Assembly: GCA_965119745.1 (NCBI GenBank)
Contig: OZ221973.1
Coordinates: 3,220,450-3,284,449 of the forward strand
DNA from: CAJFUR01 sp904420575
GTDB taxonomy: Bacteria > Actinomycetota > Coriobacteriia > Coriobacteriales > Eggerthellaceae
Reading direction: 5' to 3'
DNA: 64,000 nt
Position numbers and translations under genes: made by a program. The notes beneath the pieces were generated by a model. It was given only the letters and a program-made list of their open reading frames with translations, had not been told where the DNA came from and searched no databases. Shown here piece by piece: positions 23,524 to 34,886 of this stretch (position 1 is its first letter; the number at the start of each line of letters is the position of its first letter).

Positions 23524-25602
23524 TCAGAACCGCAGGATCAGCACGGAGGCCACGCTGCAGAACAGCAGCGCGGCGCTCAGGGCCAGGATGCCGTAGTGGT
23601 AGGCCGTACGGTCGATGCCCTCGCCCAGGCGGTCGAGCGGGCGGAAGTTGCAGCAGAACAGGAACACGGGGAACAGAAGCGGCAGCAGGTAGCGTCCCTG
23701 CACTCCCGCTATGTAGTCAGCCCCGCCCGGCGTGAAGCTGATGAACAGCGCCGTGGCGATCAGGAACACGGTCAGCAAAGCCAGCACGGCCATGGCGATG
23801 CGCTTGGCATGGGTGGCGAAGGCGGCGTCGCACGCCCGGCGGTCGGTGAGCGCCACGGCCAAAAGCAGCACGGCCACCATGCGCTCGATGTGAGCCGTCT
23901 CCAGACCGCAGAAGTCGGTCAGCGCGAATTCCGCGTTGCGCAGGGCCAGATAGTCCTCGAGAAACCGCCCGAACACGTTCAGGTACCCCACCGGGTCGTG
24001 CAGGATGAACGCCATCTGCATGCCGGGATTCACGGCGCCACCGCGCGCATCGCCCTCGCCCGGTCCTGCCACGAAGAACGGCAGCACGAACGTGGCCAGC
24101 ACGAACAGGGCCGACGCGAAGACCACCACCAGGTAGCGCCGATGCGTGAGCGCCGGGATGCCGCCTCCGGCCGCAGGTGCGCCCACCTTCGCGAACTTGG
24201 CCCGCGGCATGAACAGCAGCATGGCCGCTACGGGCACGTACACCGCCTTGGGCCCCAGGCCCAGCAGGAACGCGGCGATCATCAGCAGGAACCAACGCCA
24301 TCGCAAAGGCTCGTCGGGCCGCTGCAGTTCGCCGGCGAACACGGCGAAGCCGAGCATCAGGAACCCGATGAGCCAGAAATCGTAGCTGTACCCCGAAGCC
24401 AGGAACACCGCCGTGGGCACCAGCGCGCACGCCGCCAGCACCATCTTTCCGCTCCTGAGCCGTTTGCAGGCGAAATACGTCAGCGCGGCATAGCACGCGA
24501 ACGTCATGAGCCGTCCCAGCAAGAACGCCTGGGTCGTCGCGAGCCCCAGCAGCCGCGCCGCCCACAATCCGATGGCCGCCGGGATGTACGCCACCGTGTA
24601 GTATTCCACGATTCCCACGCCGCGCAGGGTGATGGCGCCGTCCAGGCGCACGGCCGCCTCGTCGAACGAGCCAAGCTGGTCGATGCGGTCGTAGATCCCC
24701 TGCAGGCGTTCGGGATCGTAAGGATTCGTCCATCCCGGGCCTTCGGACGCGCGCGAGAAGCGGGCCACGTCGTCATAGGCGCGCGCGACGAGCGCCGCGT
24801 CGCCCAGCGAGTATTCGGGATCGACAAGATACGACGTGGCGACGGCGCGGTCGTAGTGGATGTGATCGTCCCACGAGACATGGGTGTACAGCGGCGTGAA
24901 CGTGGTCAGCAGGATGCCGGCGGCCACCATCACGGCGAGAAGCCCCCGTTCGGGGCGGTCGGCCATGCTGCGGCGCAGGCCCACGAGCACCACGGCCAAG
25001 GTCGCCAACACGAAGGCGAACGCCTGATAGGGACCGGCAGTGCCGACGCCTGCCTGCGCGCAGGCAGCTCCTGCAGCCAGCGCCGCCAGCAAACCTGCTG
25101 CCACGGCGGCCAGAAGCCATGCGGCGAAGAGTTTGGGCAGGCGGAAGCCGCAGGCGACCACCGCGGCCCGCCAACGGCGCGCCAGTGCGCGCCAGTCGTA
25201 CAGCACGATGCAGCACAGCGCGGGAAGGCACAGCACGAAGAAGGCGGCCATGCGCGACGCGTGCCAGTCGCTAGCCACCAGAGGGCTGGAAACGGGACCG
25301 CCCACAAGCGTCCCCCCTTCCAGCAGCACGGCGAGCACGGCTGCAGCGATCACGGCCGCCGCCAGGCGCTTCGGCGTAGCGGGCCTGCCCCAGCAGAGCG
25401 GACGGCGCACGACGAACACATACCACAGCACCGAGGCCAACGCGCAGGACAGCGCGACGAAAGCGACGTACACCGCCGTCGCCACACCCGAGTGGCGCGA
25501 CACCACGGAGACGCCGTAGAGGCAAGCGACCGACAGGATCAGCGCCTCCACGCAGGCCAAAGCCGCCACCTGCCGCCCCGTTGTCCGCCCTGCCGCCTTC
25601 AC
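23524..25602 (-). CDS. DUF2142 polytopic membrane protein
   Basis: A 692-residue membrane protein with about fourteen helices and one large exterior loop (about residues 255-345, starting HVSWDDHIHYDRA). It has the DUF2142 features: the acidic/His motif after the first helices and VQGRYLLPLLFP near the C-terminus. The family resembles GT-C glycosyltransferases that use lipid-linked sugars, so glycosylation of envelope components is possible; that is inference. The start is GTG at 25602, preceded by GAAGGA. It is monocistronic, placed between the molybdoenzyme operon and the Ada/AlkA gene. Confidence 0.8.
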   Translation of the reverse strand: MKAAGRTTGRQVAALACVEALILSVACLYGVSVVSRHSGVATAVYVAFVALSCALASVLWYVFVVRRPLCWGRPATPKRLAAAVIAAAVLAVLLEGGTLVGGPVSSPLVASDWHASRMAAFFVLCLPALCCIVLYDWRALARRWRAAVVACGFRLPKLFAAWLLAAVAAGLLAALAAGAACAQAGVGTAGPYQAFAFVLATLAVVLVGLRRSMADRPERGLLAVMVAAGILLTTFTPLYTHVSWDDHIHYDRAVATSYLVDPEYSLGDAALVARAYDDVARFSRASEGPGWTNPYDPERLQGIYDRIDQLGSFDEAAVRLDGAITLRGVGIVEYYTVAYIPAAIGLWAARLLGLATTQAFLLGRLMTFACYAALTYFACKRLRSGKMVLAACALVPTAVFLASGYSYDFWLIGFLMLGFAVFAGELQRPDEPLRWRWFLLMIAAFLLGLGPKAVYVPVAAMLLFMPRAKFAKVGAPAAGGGIPALTHRRYLVVVFASALFVLATFVLPFFVAGPGEGDARGGAVNPGMQMAFILHDPVGYLNVFGRFLEDYLALRNAEFALTDFCGLETAHIERMVAVLLLAVALTDRRACDAAFATHAKRIAMAVLALLTVFLIATALFISFTPGGADYIAGVQGRYLLPLLFPVFLFCCNFRPLDRLGEGIDRTAYHYGILALSAALLFCSVASVLILRF

Positions 25603-25687
25603 GGATCCTTCGGATCCCTCCCCCTACTCGCCCAACACCTCGACTGCATAGCATACCATATGCCTCTCAGGCGCACGGGCATCTTCC

Positions 25688-25726
25688 CTTGCCCTTCTGC
25701 CTTGCCCTTCTGCCTTGCCCTTCTGC
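25688..25726. repeat. 13-base tandem repeat, three perfect copies
   Basis: CTTGCCCTTCTGC occurs three times without a gap (25688-25700, 25701-25713, 25714-25726). A pyrimidine-rich stretch continues to about 25790. It lies between divergent genes, upstream of the Ada/AlkA promoter (-10 TATACT, 25810-25815). Confidence 0.85.
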
Positions 25727-25889
25727 CCGACCTCCTTCGCGTCCCGCCCGGCCTTCCTTTCCTTCCTTTCCGCGCTCCTTTTTCTTGTGCCATGCGCCAC
25801 GTTTTGGCGTATACTGCCTCATGTACGAACATGCGTTCCTGCAAAGAGCCCGCGGCGACGGCGCAAGCGCGCCGCAAGGAAGGACCTCC

Positions 25890-27332
25890 ATGCAACGCAC
25901 CCTGACGGTCGAAGAGCTCTATCGCCTGCGCGACCTCGAAGGCGCATCGCCGCTCGACGGCGTATGGTACCTCGGCTGCACCACCACCCGCATCTACTGC
26001 CGACCCACCTGCACCGCGCACGTCAATCCCCAGAACCTGACCGTGTTCCCCAGCGCGGCCGCCGCTGAGGCCGCAGGCTTTCGGCCGTGCTTGCGCTGCT
26101 GCCCCGAAAGCGCGCCCCGGCTGCCCGTGGTGGCGAACGATCCGGCCACGGCGCTCGCGTCGCTGATCGAGGAGAACCTGGCCTCTCCCGATTGCCTCGA
26201 ACGCGCCTGCGACGCGCTCCACCTGGGCGTACCTGCCGGCATCGACGTGGGCGCCCGCTTCGCGCTTACGTACGGCACCACGCCCCGGCAGTACGAGCAG
26301 ACCGCTCGGCGCCTCCTGGCCAAAACCCTGCTCGCCCAGACCGGCCTTGATCCCGACGTGATCGCGCGCGCCTGCGGCTATCCGGACAGGCCTGCCCTCA
26401 CGCATGACTTCCAGGAATCCTATCGCCTGGACATCGGCAAGCTGAGGCCCAAACGGCACCCGGAAACCCTCGCAGTCGTGCTGGGATACCGCACGCCCTA
26501 CCGGCATGACCTGCTGATGGATTTCCTCGCGTTCCGTGCCATCCGGGGCGTGGAGACGGTGTACAGGGGCCGTTACGCCCGCACCTGCGCCATCGGGGGC
26601 GAAACGGGTTGGATCACCGTCGAAGACGACCCGGCGAAAAGCCGCCTTTTGCTCACCGTGTCGGAGTCCCTTGCGCCGCACGTCGCGCAGCTTATGGCCA
26701 AGACCCGGCGGCTCTTCGACACCGACTGCCTTCCCGGCGAGGTGTCGCACGCGCTTTCCGGCTTCCATCGGCAGGCAGGCGAACGGTACCGGATCGAAGG
26801 GATCCGCCTTCCCTGCAGCTTCGGGGGATTCGAGATGTCGGTGCGCGCGATCATCGGCCAGCAGATCACCGTCAAGGCGGCCAACACGCTCGCCGGCAGG
26901 CTGGCGCAGCGGTTCGGCATGCCCTGCGAAACGCCCCTCGAGGGGCTGGACACGGTGTTTCCCGACCCATCCGCCTTCGCCAACGACGAGGCCGTGGAAG
27001 CCATGGGGGAGCTGGGCATCATCAACCAGCGCGCCCAGGCCATCCGGCTGCTCGCCGAAGGGTGTGCCGACGGCTCGCTCGAGTGGGGATCCGGCTGCGA
27101 TGCGCAGCAGAGCCTGCAAAAGCTCGTCGCCCTGCCCGGCATCGGCCCTTGGACGGCCAACTACCTGCTCATGCGCGCGCTTCACTACACGGACGGATTC
27201 CCCGCCGCCGATTACGGCGTGAAGCTGGGCTTTCCCGGCCTCGCGCCCAAGGAGATCGAACGGCTGAGCGAAGCGTGGAGGCCCTACCGCTCCTACGCCG
27301 TCATGTCGCTGTGGTGCGCACCGCACGACTGA
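25890..27332 (+). CDS. Ada-type zinc/HTH domain fused to AlkA DNA glycosylase
   Basis: A 480-residue DNA repair protein. Residues 1-75 are an Ada zinc domain with Cys37, Cys41, Cys67 and Cys70 (IYCRPTCTAH, FRPCLRC). Residues about 80-185 are an AraC-like DNA-binding region (TPRQYEQTARRLLAKTLL). The rest is AlkA: an N-terminal domain, then a helix-hairpin-helix LPGIGPWTANYLL and catalytic Asp441 in FPAADYGVK. The zinc domain can repair methylphosphotriesters and the AlkA part removes 3-methyladenine. There is no O6-methylguanine transferase domain, so it is not full-length Ada. I chose the ATG at 25890 because AAGGAAGG precedes it; an ATG at 25821 coincides with the predicted transcription start. 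Confidence 0.9.
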   Translation: MQRTLTVEELYRLRDLEGASPLDGVWYLGCTTTRIYCRPTCTAHVNPQNLTVFPSAAAAEAAGFRPCLRCCPESAPRLPVVANDPATALASLIEENLASPDCLERACDALHLGVPAGIDVGARFALTYGTTPRQYEQTARRLLAKTLLAQTGLDPDVIARACGYPDRPALTHDFQESYRLDIGKLRPKRHPETLAVVLGYRTPYRHDLLMDFLAFRAIRGVETVYRGRYARTCAIGGETGWITVEDDPAKSRLLLTVSESLAPHVAQLMAKTRRLFDTDCLPGEVSHALSGFHRQAGERYRIEGIRLPCSFGGFEMSVRAIIGQQITVKAANTLAGRLAQRFGMPCETPLEGLDTVFPDPSAFANDEAVEAMGELGIINQRAQAIRLLAEGCADGSLEWGSGCDAQQSLQKLVALPGIGPWTANYLLMRALHYTDGFPAADYGVKLGFPGLAPKEIERLSEAWRPYRSYAVMSLWCAPHD

Positions 27333-27538
27333 GGGCGCAGCCGAGGCGGATGCGAGGCCCAGGCTGCCCAACACCTGTTGCCGCAAGGCCTTTCGAGGCA
27401 GGCGCGAAGCCCGGCCTGCGCGCCGCCCACAGGCCGCGAAGCCCGACCTGCCCCCGGCCGCTGCGACGCCCTTCCTGCGGCGTCACAGCGCCCGTTTGCC
27501 GCAGGACCCTGCCTTGGCCGCGCTCCCTGCGATGCCTC

Positions 27539-28420
27539 TTACTGCCGCGGCGGATAGGCGCCCCGCATCTCGAACGGCATCGGGTCGTCTTGGCCGCGCC
27601 ATGCCGGCACGTCGAACTGGCGCGTCCAGTAGCCCAAGGCACGCGTCACCATCATGATCGTGAACACGGCTACCACCATGCCGCCGTACCCGGCGACTGC
27701 GGAAAGCAGGATCGACACGCCGCCGACGGCGAAGGTCAGGCCCAGGACGGGGCCACTCAGATAGGGCGCATTGATGTTCAGGTTGCCACCGGTCGCCAGC
27801 ACGCCGACCAGGAACGCCACCAGCACCACGACGAGCGCGAGCACGGCCACCACCACGCCGATGCCGATCGCCAGCACTATGGCCATGCCCAGGATGCGCA
27901 GCAGGCCGCCGAAGTCGTGCCGCACCATGGACCATATCTTGCCGAACTGGAAACCGGCCGAAAGCCTGCCATAGATGCTCATGCGCATGGAGCCCACCCA
28001 GCTGAACAGCACCACGAAGAACATCGCCGCAATCGAAGCGACGAAGACCAGACCGCCGATCCCCACCGAGAACAGGCCGAACCCATAGCCTGAATGACCC
28101 CAGAACCAGAACGGCCCCGACCCGATGATCACGCCGATCACCTCGATTACGCCGGGCAGAAGCGAAAAGACGAAGGCGATGACCAACACGAAGAAGCCGC
28201 GGCTGTACAGCTTTCCGTCCTCGTTGCCGAAGATGCGTGCAGGAAGGGGCGCATGGACGCCCCACGCCATGTCGCGCGCCCAGCCGTACAGGTACCCGCA
28301 CACGACGATCCACCCGAATATCGGGATGCAGGCCACCAAGCCGAGCAGCAACGCTTTCGCAAGCCAGCCGGGCGATTGCCTTATGTCGTTCCAAGCGGTG
28401 GACAGGTATTTGATCTGCAT
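27539..28420 (-). CDS. DUF4013 membrane protein
   Basis: A 293-residue membrane protein with about six helices in a repeated pattern. The opening MQIKYLSTAWNDIRQSPGW and the region FGKIWSMVRHDFGGLLRI are characteristic of DUF4013, a family of unknown function. The C-terminal tail is polar and Pro-rich (DDPMPFEMRGAYPPRQ). A possible -10 box TATAGT (28461-28456) lies upstream. It is alone between the convergent Ada/AlkA gene and rplL. Confidence 0.75.
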   Translation of the reverse strand: MQIKYLSTAWNDIRQSPGWLAKALLLGLVACIPIFGWIVVCGYLYGWARDMAWGVHAPLPARIFGNEDGKLYSRGFFVLVIAFVFSLLPGVIEVIGVIIGSGPFWFWGHSGYGFGLFSVGIGGLVFVASIAAMFFVVLFSWVGSMRMSIYGRLSAGFQFGKIWSMVRHDFGGLLRILGMAIVLAIGIGVVVAVLALVVVLVAFLVGVLATGGNLNINAPYLSGPVLGLTFAVGGVSILLSAVAGYGGMVVAVFTIMMVTRALGYWTRQFDVPAWRGQDDPMPFEMRGAYPPRQ

Positions 28421-28724
28421 GGTTGTTCCTTCGTCGTCGTGAATGCAATGCGCTCACTATACGACGCGACACCGAACCGTCGATCAAAACCAAACGATCC
28501 GTTTCCCGACCGTAATCTTTCCGTTACGGTTCGGCTCATTCCAGGCCCAGGCTGCAGCTTGCGCCCCCTCCAGCCCGCACGAGCGCCGGCGCCCGCCTTT
28601 GCCGCAGCATTCGGGATGCAGTTGCAGGGGTCCTCCTCTGGCCAGCAAGGGGATCCGCGTGCCCCCCTTGCAGGGCGGCCCCCATCTCAAATATCCGCCC
28701 CCCCGCGGGAGCCTGCGGGCGTAC
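28421..28724. other. Intergenic, one inverted repeat, no gene
   Basis: The upstream region of the DUF4013 gene and the area beyond the rplL terminator hold no gene. An inverted repeat ACCGTAA (28509-28515)/TTACGGT (28524-28530) with an 8-base spacer is the only clear element. It lies about 90 bases before the DUF4013 start and could be an operator. Confidence 0.45.
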
Positions 28725-28757
28725 AAAAGAAAAGGACCCGGAGTTTCCTCCGGGTCC
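28725..28757 (-). terminator. Intrinsic terminator of rplJ-rplL
   Basis: On the minus strand GGACCCGGAG and CTCCGGGTCC (28757-28734) form a perfect 10-bp stem with loop GAAA. TTTTCTTTT follows (28733-28725). It lies 45 bases after the rplL stop. Confidence 0.93.
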
Positions 28758-28801
28758 CGATCGTCAAGCAGGCGCAACGGCCATGCGGCCGCGTGCGCGT
28801 G

Positions 28802-29176
28802 TTACTTGAGGGTCACCGCAGCGCCGGCCTCTTCCAGCTTGGCCTTGATCTCTTCGGCCTTCTCCTTGTTCACGCCCTCCTGGATGGCCTTGGGAGCGCT
28901 CTCCACGGCTTCCTTGGCTTCCTTCAGGCCCAGGCCCGTGATCTCGCGAACGACCTTGATGACGGCGATCTTGTTGTCGCCGAAGCCTTCCAGCACCACG
29001 TCGAACTCGGTCTGCTCCTCGGCAGCAGCAGCCTCCGCAGGAGCGGCGGCAGCCACGGCCACGGGGGCGGCGGCGGACACGCCAAAGGTCTCCTCGATGT
29101 CCTTCACCAGTTCGGACGCCTCGAGCAACGACATTTCCTTCAAAGCTTCGATGATCTCTTCACGCGTAACAGCCAT
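28802..29176 (-). CDS. rplL: 50S ribosomal protein L7/L12
   Basis: A 124-residue stalk protein: an N-terminal dimerisation helix region (MAVTREEIIEALKEMSLLE), an Ala-rich hinge (about residues 34-54) and the conserved C-terminal factor-binding domain (KIAVIKVVREITGLGLKEAK then EAVESAPK). It recruits elongation factors to the ribosome. It is co-transcribed with rplJ, 87 bases upstream, and ends at a strong terminator. Confidence 0.98.
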   Translation of the reverse strand: MAVTREEIIEALKEMSLLEASELVKDIEETFGVSAAAPVAVAAAAPAEAAAAEEQTEFDVVLEGFGDNKIAVIKVVREITGLGLKEAKEAVESAPKAIQEGVNKEKAEEIKAKLEEAGAAVTLK

Positions 29177-29263
29177 GTTCGTTTCCTTTCAAAGCGGCCA
29201 GTTTCTTCTGGCCTTCTCGTTTCCTTCGGTCAGGCGGCTCGTCCCAGGCCGCCCTGCTGCGTC

Positions 29264-29785
29264 TTAGGCAGCTTCCTTCTGGTCGGCCACGGCCTTCGCG
29301 ACCTGGGCCAGTCCGCTCGGCACGCCATTGAGGGCAACGGCAAGGCCGCGTGCGACGCCGGAAATGGCACCGGCGATCTGCGCCAGGAGCTCTTCGCGGG
29401 ACGGCAGCGAGGCGATGGCCTCCACCTGGGCGGCAGAAACGGCCGCACCTTCCATCAAACCGCCTTTGATCTCCAGGTTGGGGTTCTTCTTCGCGAAGTT
29501 CTTCACGGCCTTGGCCGCGGCGGCAACGTCGGAGCCGGCGAACACGAACGCGCTCGGGCCCTCCAGCATGTCGTCGAGCGTCGGCAGGTCGGACTCGGCC
29601 AGCGCGATGTGCATGAGCGTGTTCTTGTACACTTTCATGGTGGCGCCGGTCTCGCGGATGTTCGAGCGAAGCTCTTGGATCTCCTTCACCGTCAGGCCGC
29701 AGTAGTCCACGACCCACACGGCAGACACTCCCTCCAGCTCTTCCTTTATCTGGGCAAGCGTCTCTTGGTTCTTCATGTTGGGCAT
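29264..29785 (-). CDS. rplJ: 50S ribosomal protein L10
   Basis: A 173-residue protein beginning MPNMKNQETLAQIKEELEG, with VVDYCGLTVKEIQELR and the Ala-rich C-terminal helices that bind L7/L12 dimers. The ATG at 29785 follows AAGGAGGTG; the frame runs 35 codons further back through the leader hairpin but is not translated there. L10 binds its own leader RNA and represses the operon, and the matching leader lies immediately upstream. Confidence 0.97.
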   Translation of the reverse strand: MPNMKNQETLAQIKEELEGVSAVWVVDYCGLTVKEIQELRSNIRETGATMKVYKNTLMHIALAESDLPTLDDMLEGPSAFVFAGSDVAAAAKAVKNFAKKNPNLEIKGGLMEGAAVSAAQVEAIASLPSREELLAQIAGAISGVARGLAVALNGVPSGLAQVAKAVADQKEAA

Positions 29786-29849
29786 GTAGTACACCTCCTT
29801 TTCCTCAAACTCGGGTTCCGCCCCTCGTCGGGTGGGATCGTCGCTTGAG

Positions 29850-29885
29850 AAAAAGCACGACCCCTGCTGCAGGACAGCAGGGGTC
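29850..29885 (-). terminator. Attenuator hairpin in the rplJ leader
   Basis: On the minus strand GACCCCTGCTG (29885-29875) pairs with CAGCAGGGGTC (29869-29859) over 11 bp with a 5-base loop. GTGC and five T (29854-29850) follow. It sits between the L10-binding leader and the rplJ start, so it can end transcription early. Confidence 0.8.
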
Positions 29886-30010
29886 GACAAACTCCGATTC
29901 GGTATCGACCACCTCGGCGGGCCGCATCTTCGATGCGATTGAACCTTGCGGTACCTGCTGTCTTGGGCAGCGGAACTATTTCGTTGTAACGGCCGTCTCA
30001 GAGAGACAGC
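29886..30010 (-). ncRNA. Ribosomal protein L10 leader
   Basis: Between the promoter and the attenuator, the minus strand reads CCGCTGCCCAAGACAGCAGG around 29973-29954, then TACCGCAAGGTTCAATCGC. AAGACAGCAGGTACC is close to the conserved core of L10 leaders, where L10(L12)4 binds. Position, partner genes and the attenuator support the call. The exact ends are estimated from the promoter. Confidence 0.75.
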
Positions 30011-30016
30011 CTCTGT

Positions 30017-30044
30017 AGTTTAGCGGATTGCCGCCGCGTGTCAA
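30017..30044 (-). promoter_or_regulatory. Promoter of rplJ-rplL
   Basis: On the minus strand a consensus -35 TTGACA (30044-30039) and -10 TAAACT (30022-30017) are 16 bases apart. The predicted start near 30010 gives a leader of about 225 bases. Confidence 0.8.
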
Positions 30045-30072
30045 GCACGACGGCGACCTTCCTGCAAAACCT

Positions 30073-32061
30073 TTACGCAGCCGCACCGCCTGCATTCTGC
30101 CCGCCTTCGGCGCCGCTCTTTTCCTGCTGTTCGCCAGAAGCCGGGCCCTCATTGGTGGAGGCCGGTTCGCCCGACGCCTCGACCACGCTGCCATCCGGCT
30201 CGGCGATGCTCTCGACAGGCTTGGTGGGCTCGGATTCCAGGTAGGCGAACGATATCACGTCGCCCTCCTGATAGCCCACGATCTCAATGAGCCCCGGCAG
30301 GGCGAAGTCGTAGATGCTTTCGTCCCCTTCCAGCTTCACGTAGAAGTGGGAATTGCCCTCGACCACCGCTTGCGCCATATGCACGATCACGCCTTGCGCG
30401 TCGAGCGTCTCCATGGCCTCGCCGGCGGTGTCCACGCCGTTGGTGGCCAAAAGCGCCAGATAGGCCTTCTGGCAGTCCGCCACCGTGTCGCCCACGGCCA
30501 CGTTCTGATAATGCTGGATGTCGATCATGGCGAACTTCTTCACCAAGCCCTCGCCGTCCTTCAGGGCCATGAAGTAGGTCGGCTGGTTCGCCACGTTGAT
30601 GAGCAGCGGGAACGTGGAGGTGTAACGCAGGTTCTGCACCTGGCCTTCGGCCGAGCCCATGGCCGACTCCTCGGTGGCGCCCGGCACGCTGTAGAAGTGC
30701 GATTCGGCGGTGCGCTGGTTCACCAACACGAACCCAACTATGGAGTTGTCCGCAGTCGCCGACGTCACGCCGGTGTACACCCACACGTCGTCGTCCTTCG
30801 CGATGTAGTTGTAGCCCACCTGGCCGTCGGTGCCCGGAGTGGTCTGCACCACGCCTTCCTGGCCCAAGAACGAGTTCAGCCATCCGTTCTTGTACTTGCC
30901 GCTCCAGTTATACTGCTCGATCAGCAGCTCGGCCGGATACGCGCGGTCGACCCACTGCGGCACCTCGTCGATGGCGAGGTCCTGGCATTCGCCGGTCGTC
31001 GCGTTGCACATGACCACGCGCTCGATGGTCGTGCCGCCGAAAAGCCCGATGGTGCGCGTCTGCACGGGGCAGATCCACCACGGCTGGCCTTCCTCGTCGA
31101 TCTCGAACGACTTCTCGTCGAACATGTAGAAGGGGTATTTCAGCTGCACGTGGCGGTCGATGTTGCGCACGAGCGGTTCGGACTGCGAGTAGTGGATGGG
31201 ATGGTCGCCCAGACGCACGATCTCGGCGTTCTGAGTCGTCATGTTCACCAAAGCATAACCCGGGATGCCCGCTTCGCGGTTCGTGAACCACTTGAACAGG
31301 TCGGCATAGCCCAGAGGGCTCACGCGAACCGGCTCGCCCTGGTAGTTGATCTGGCTGTACAGGGGCGATATCTCGAACTGGCTCACGTATTCGGGAATGG
31401 AGCCCATCTCGCGGTTGCCCAGCAGGATGGCCGAGTCGCGGTCGATGATGGGAATCTCGGAATAGTTCACTTCCTGGATGTCGGACGCGAAGTCGAGGTC
31501 GGTGGTCTCCAGGACGGTGGCGTACTTCTCGGCATTGCCCGGGAACACTGCCAGCGACGCCACGGCGCCCAGCACGCCCACCAGCACGACGGCGACGGGC
31601 ACGAAGGAAAGCCATTTGAACGCCTTGGACTTCGTCGGGTTGGGATCCAGCTTCGACGTGCCCGTCTCGTAGCTGCGCGAGCGGCTCCAGAACACCAGGA
31701 ACAGCGGCAGAAGAACGAAGATGGCCACGAACATCCAGGTGTCGGTGCTATGGATGTTGATGGGTGGATGGAACCACCAATAGGCGGCCAACGCAATGAG
31801 CACAATCACGATGGCGGCGATGATGAGGGCACGCTTGCCCCAGGTCTTCATGCGGTCGGCGAACGGTATCTCGATATGCGGCGTGGCAACCCTGCCCCCG
31901 CCGGCTCCGCCCCGCGCACTCGACGCGTCCTGGGCGTCGGCCGAGGCCGGATCCGCGTCGGAGCCGCCCTTTCCGCCAAAGCCTGCGCCGTCCACGTTCA
32001 TGCCTGACTGTCTGAGCGCCTCGAGCAGCGCGTCGATTCCGGATGTCTGTTTCACCGGCAT
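30073..32061 (-). CDS. Large membrane-anchored protein, unknown function
   Basis: A 662-residue protein. Residues 1-70 are cytoplasmic and Gly/Ala-rich. Three hydrophobic segments (about residues 76-93, 108-125 and 152-172) anchor it, with FWSRSRSYETG between the second and third. The remaining roughly 480 residues are soluble and presumably external, with many Tyr/Trp/Asn and conserved-looking stretches (YPFYMFDEKSFEIDEEGQPW, VWVYTGVTSATADNSIVGF). The C-terminus is a disordered Gly/Glu/Ala tail. I do not recognise the family. It is transcribed alone, between acnA and the rplJ promoter. A perfect -10 TATAAT lies at 32099-32094. Confidence 0.75.
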   Translation of the reverse strand: MPVKQTSGIDALLEALRQSGMNVDGAGFGGKGGSDADPASADAQDASSARGGAGGGRVATPHIEIPFADRMKTWGKRALIIAAIVIVLIALAAYWWFHPPINIHSTDTWMFVAIFVLLPLFLVFWSRSRSYETGTSKLDPNPTKSKAFKWLSFVPVAVVLVGVLGAVASLAVFPGNAEKYATVLETTDLDFASDIQEVNYSEIPIIDRDSAILLGNREMGSIPEYVSQFEISPLYSQINYQGEPVRVSPLGYADLFKWFTNREAGIPGYALVNMTTQNAEIVRLGDHPIHYSQSEPLVRNIDRHVQLKYPFYMFDEKSFEIDEEGQPWWICPVQTRTIGLFGGTTIERVVMCNATTGECQDLAIDEVPQWVDRAYPAELLIEQYNWSGKYKNGWLNSFLGQEGVVQTTPGTDGQVGYNYIAKDDDVWVYTGVTSATADNSIVGFVLVNQRTAESHFYSVPGATEESAMGSAEGQVQNLRYTSTFPLLINVANQPTYFMALKDGEGLVKKFAMIDIQHYQNVAVGDTVADCQKAYLALLATNGVDTAGEAMETLDAQGVIVHMAQAVVEGNSHFYVKLEGDESIYDFALPGLIEIVGYQEGDVISFAYLESEPTKPVESIAEPDGSVVEASGEPASTNEGPASGEQQEKSGAEGGQNAGGAAA

Positions 32062-32103
32062 CCCTTCCCTGTGTCACGTGCAGTAAAGCACTCATTATAC
32101 CTC

Positions 32104-32138
32104 AACGGGCCCGACAACCTTGCGAGGTCGGGCCCGTT
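32104..32138 (-). terminator. Hairpin after acnA, touching the next promoter
   Basis: AACGGGCCCGAC and GTCGGGCCCGTT (32104-32115 and 32127-32138) form a perfect 12-bp stem with an 11-base loop. On the minus strand it follows acnA by about 50 bases. It has no T-run. The -10 box TATAAT (32099-32094) of the next gene begins 5 bases beyond it, so its loop covers the -35 position of that promoter. Confidence 0.6.
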
Positions 32139-32186
32139 GTTGCTTCCACTTTACAATTCCGCTCCCTGCCGGAACGCCCCGCTCGG

Positions 32187-34871
<2,685 letters not shown>

Positions 34872-34886
34872 GTCTTCACCCTCTCG

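Noticed and set aside
28094..29848. Long plus-strand frame opposite DUF4013, rplL and rplJ
   Set aside because: It is antisense to well-recognised genes and crosses their terminator; its His/Arg/Gly-rich composition is a shadow.
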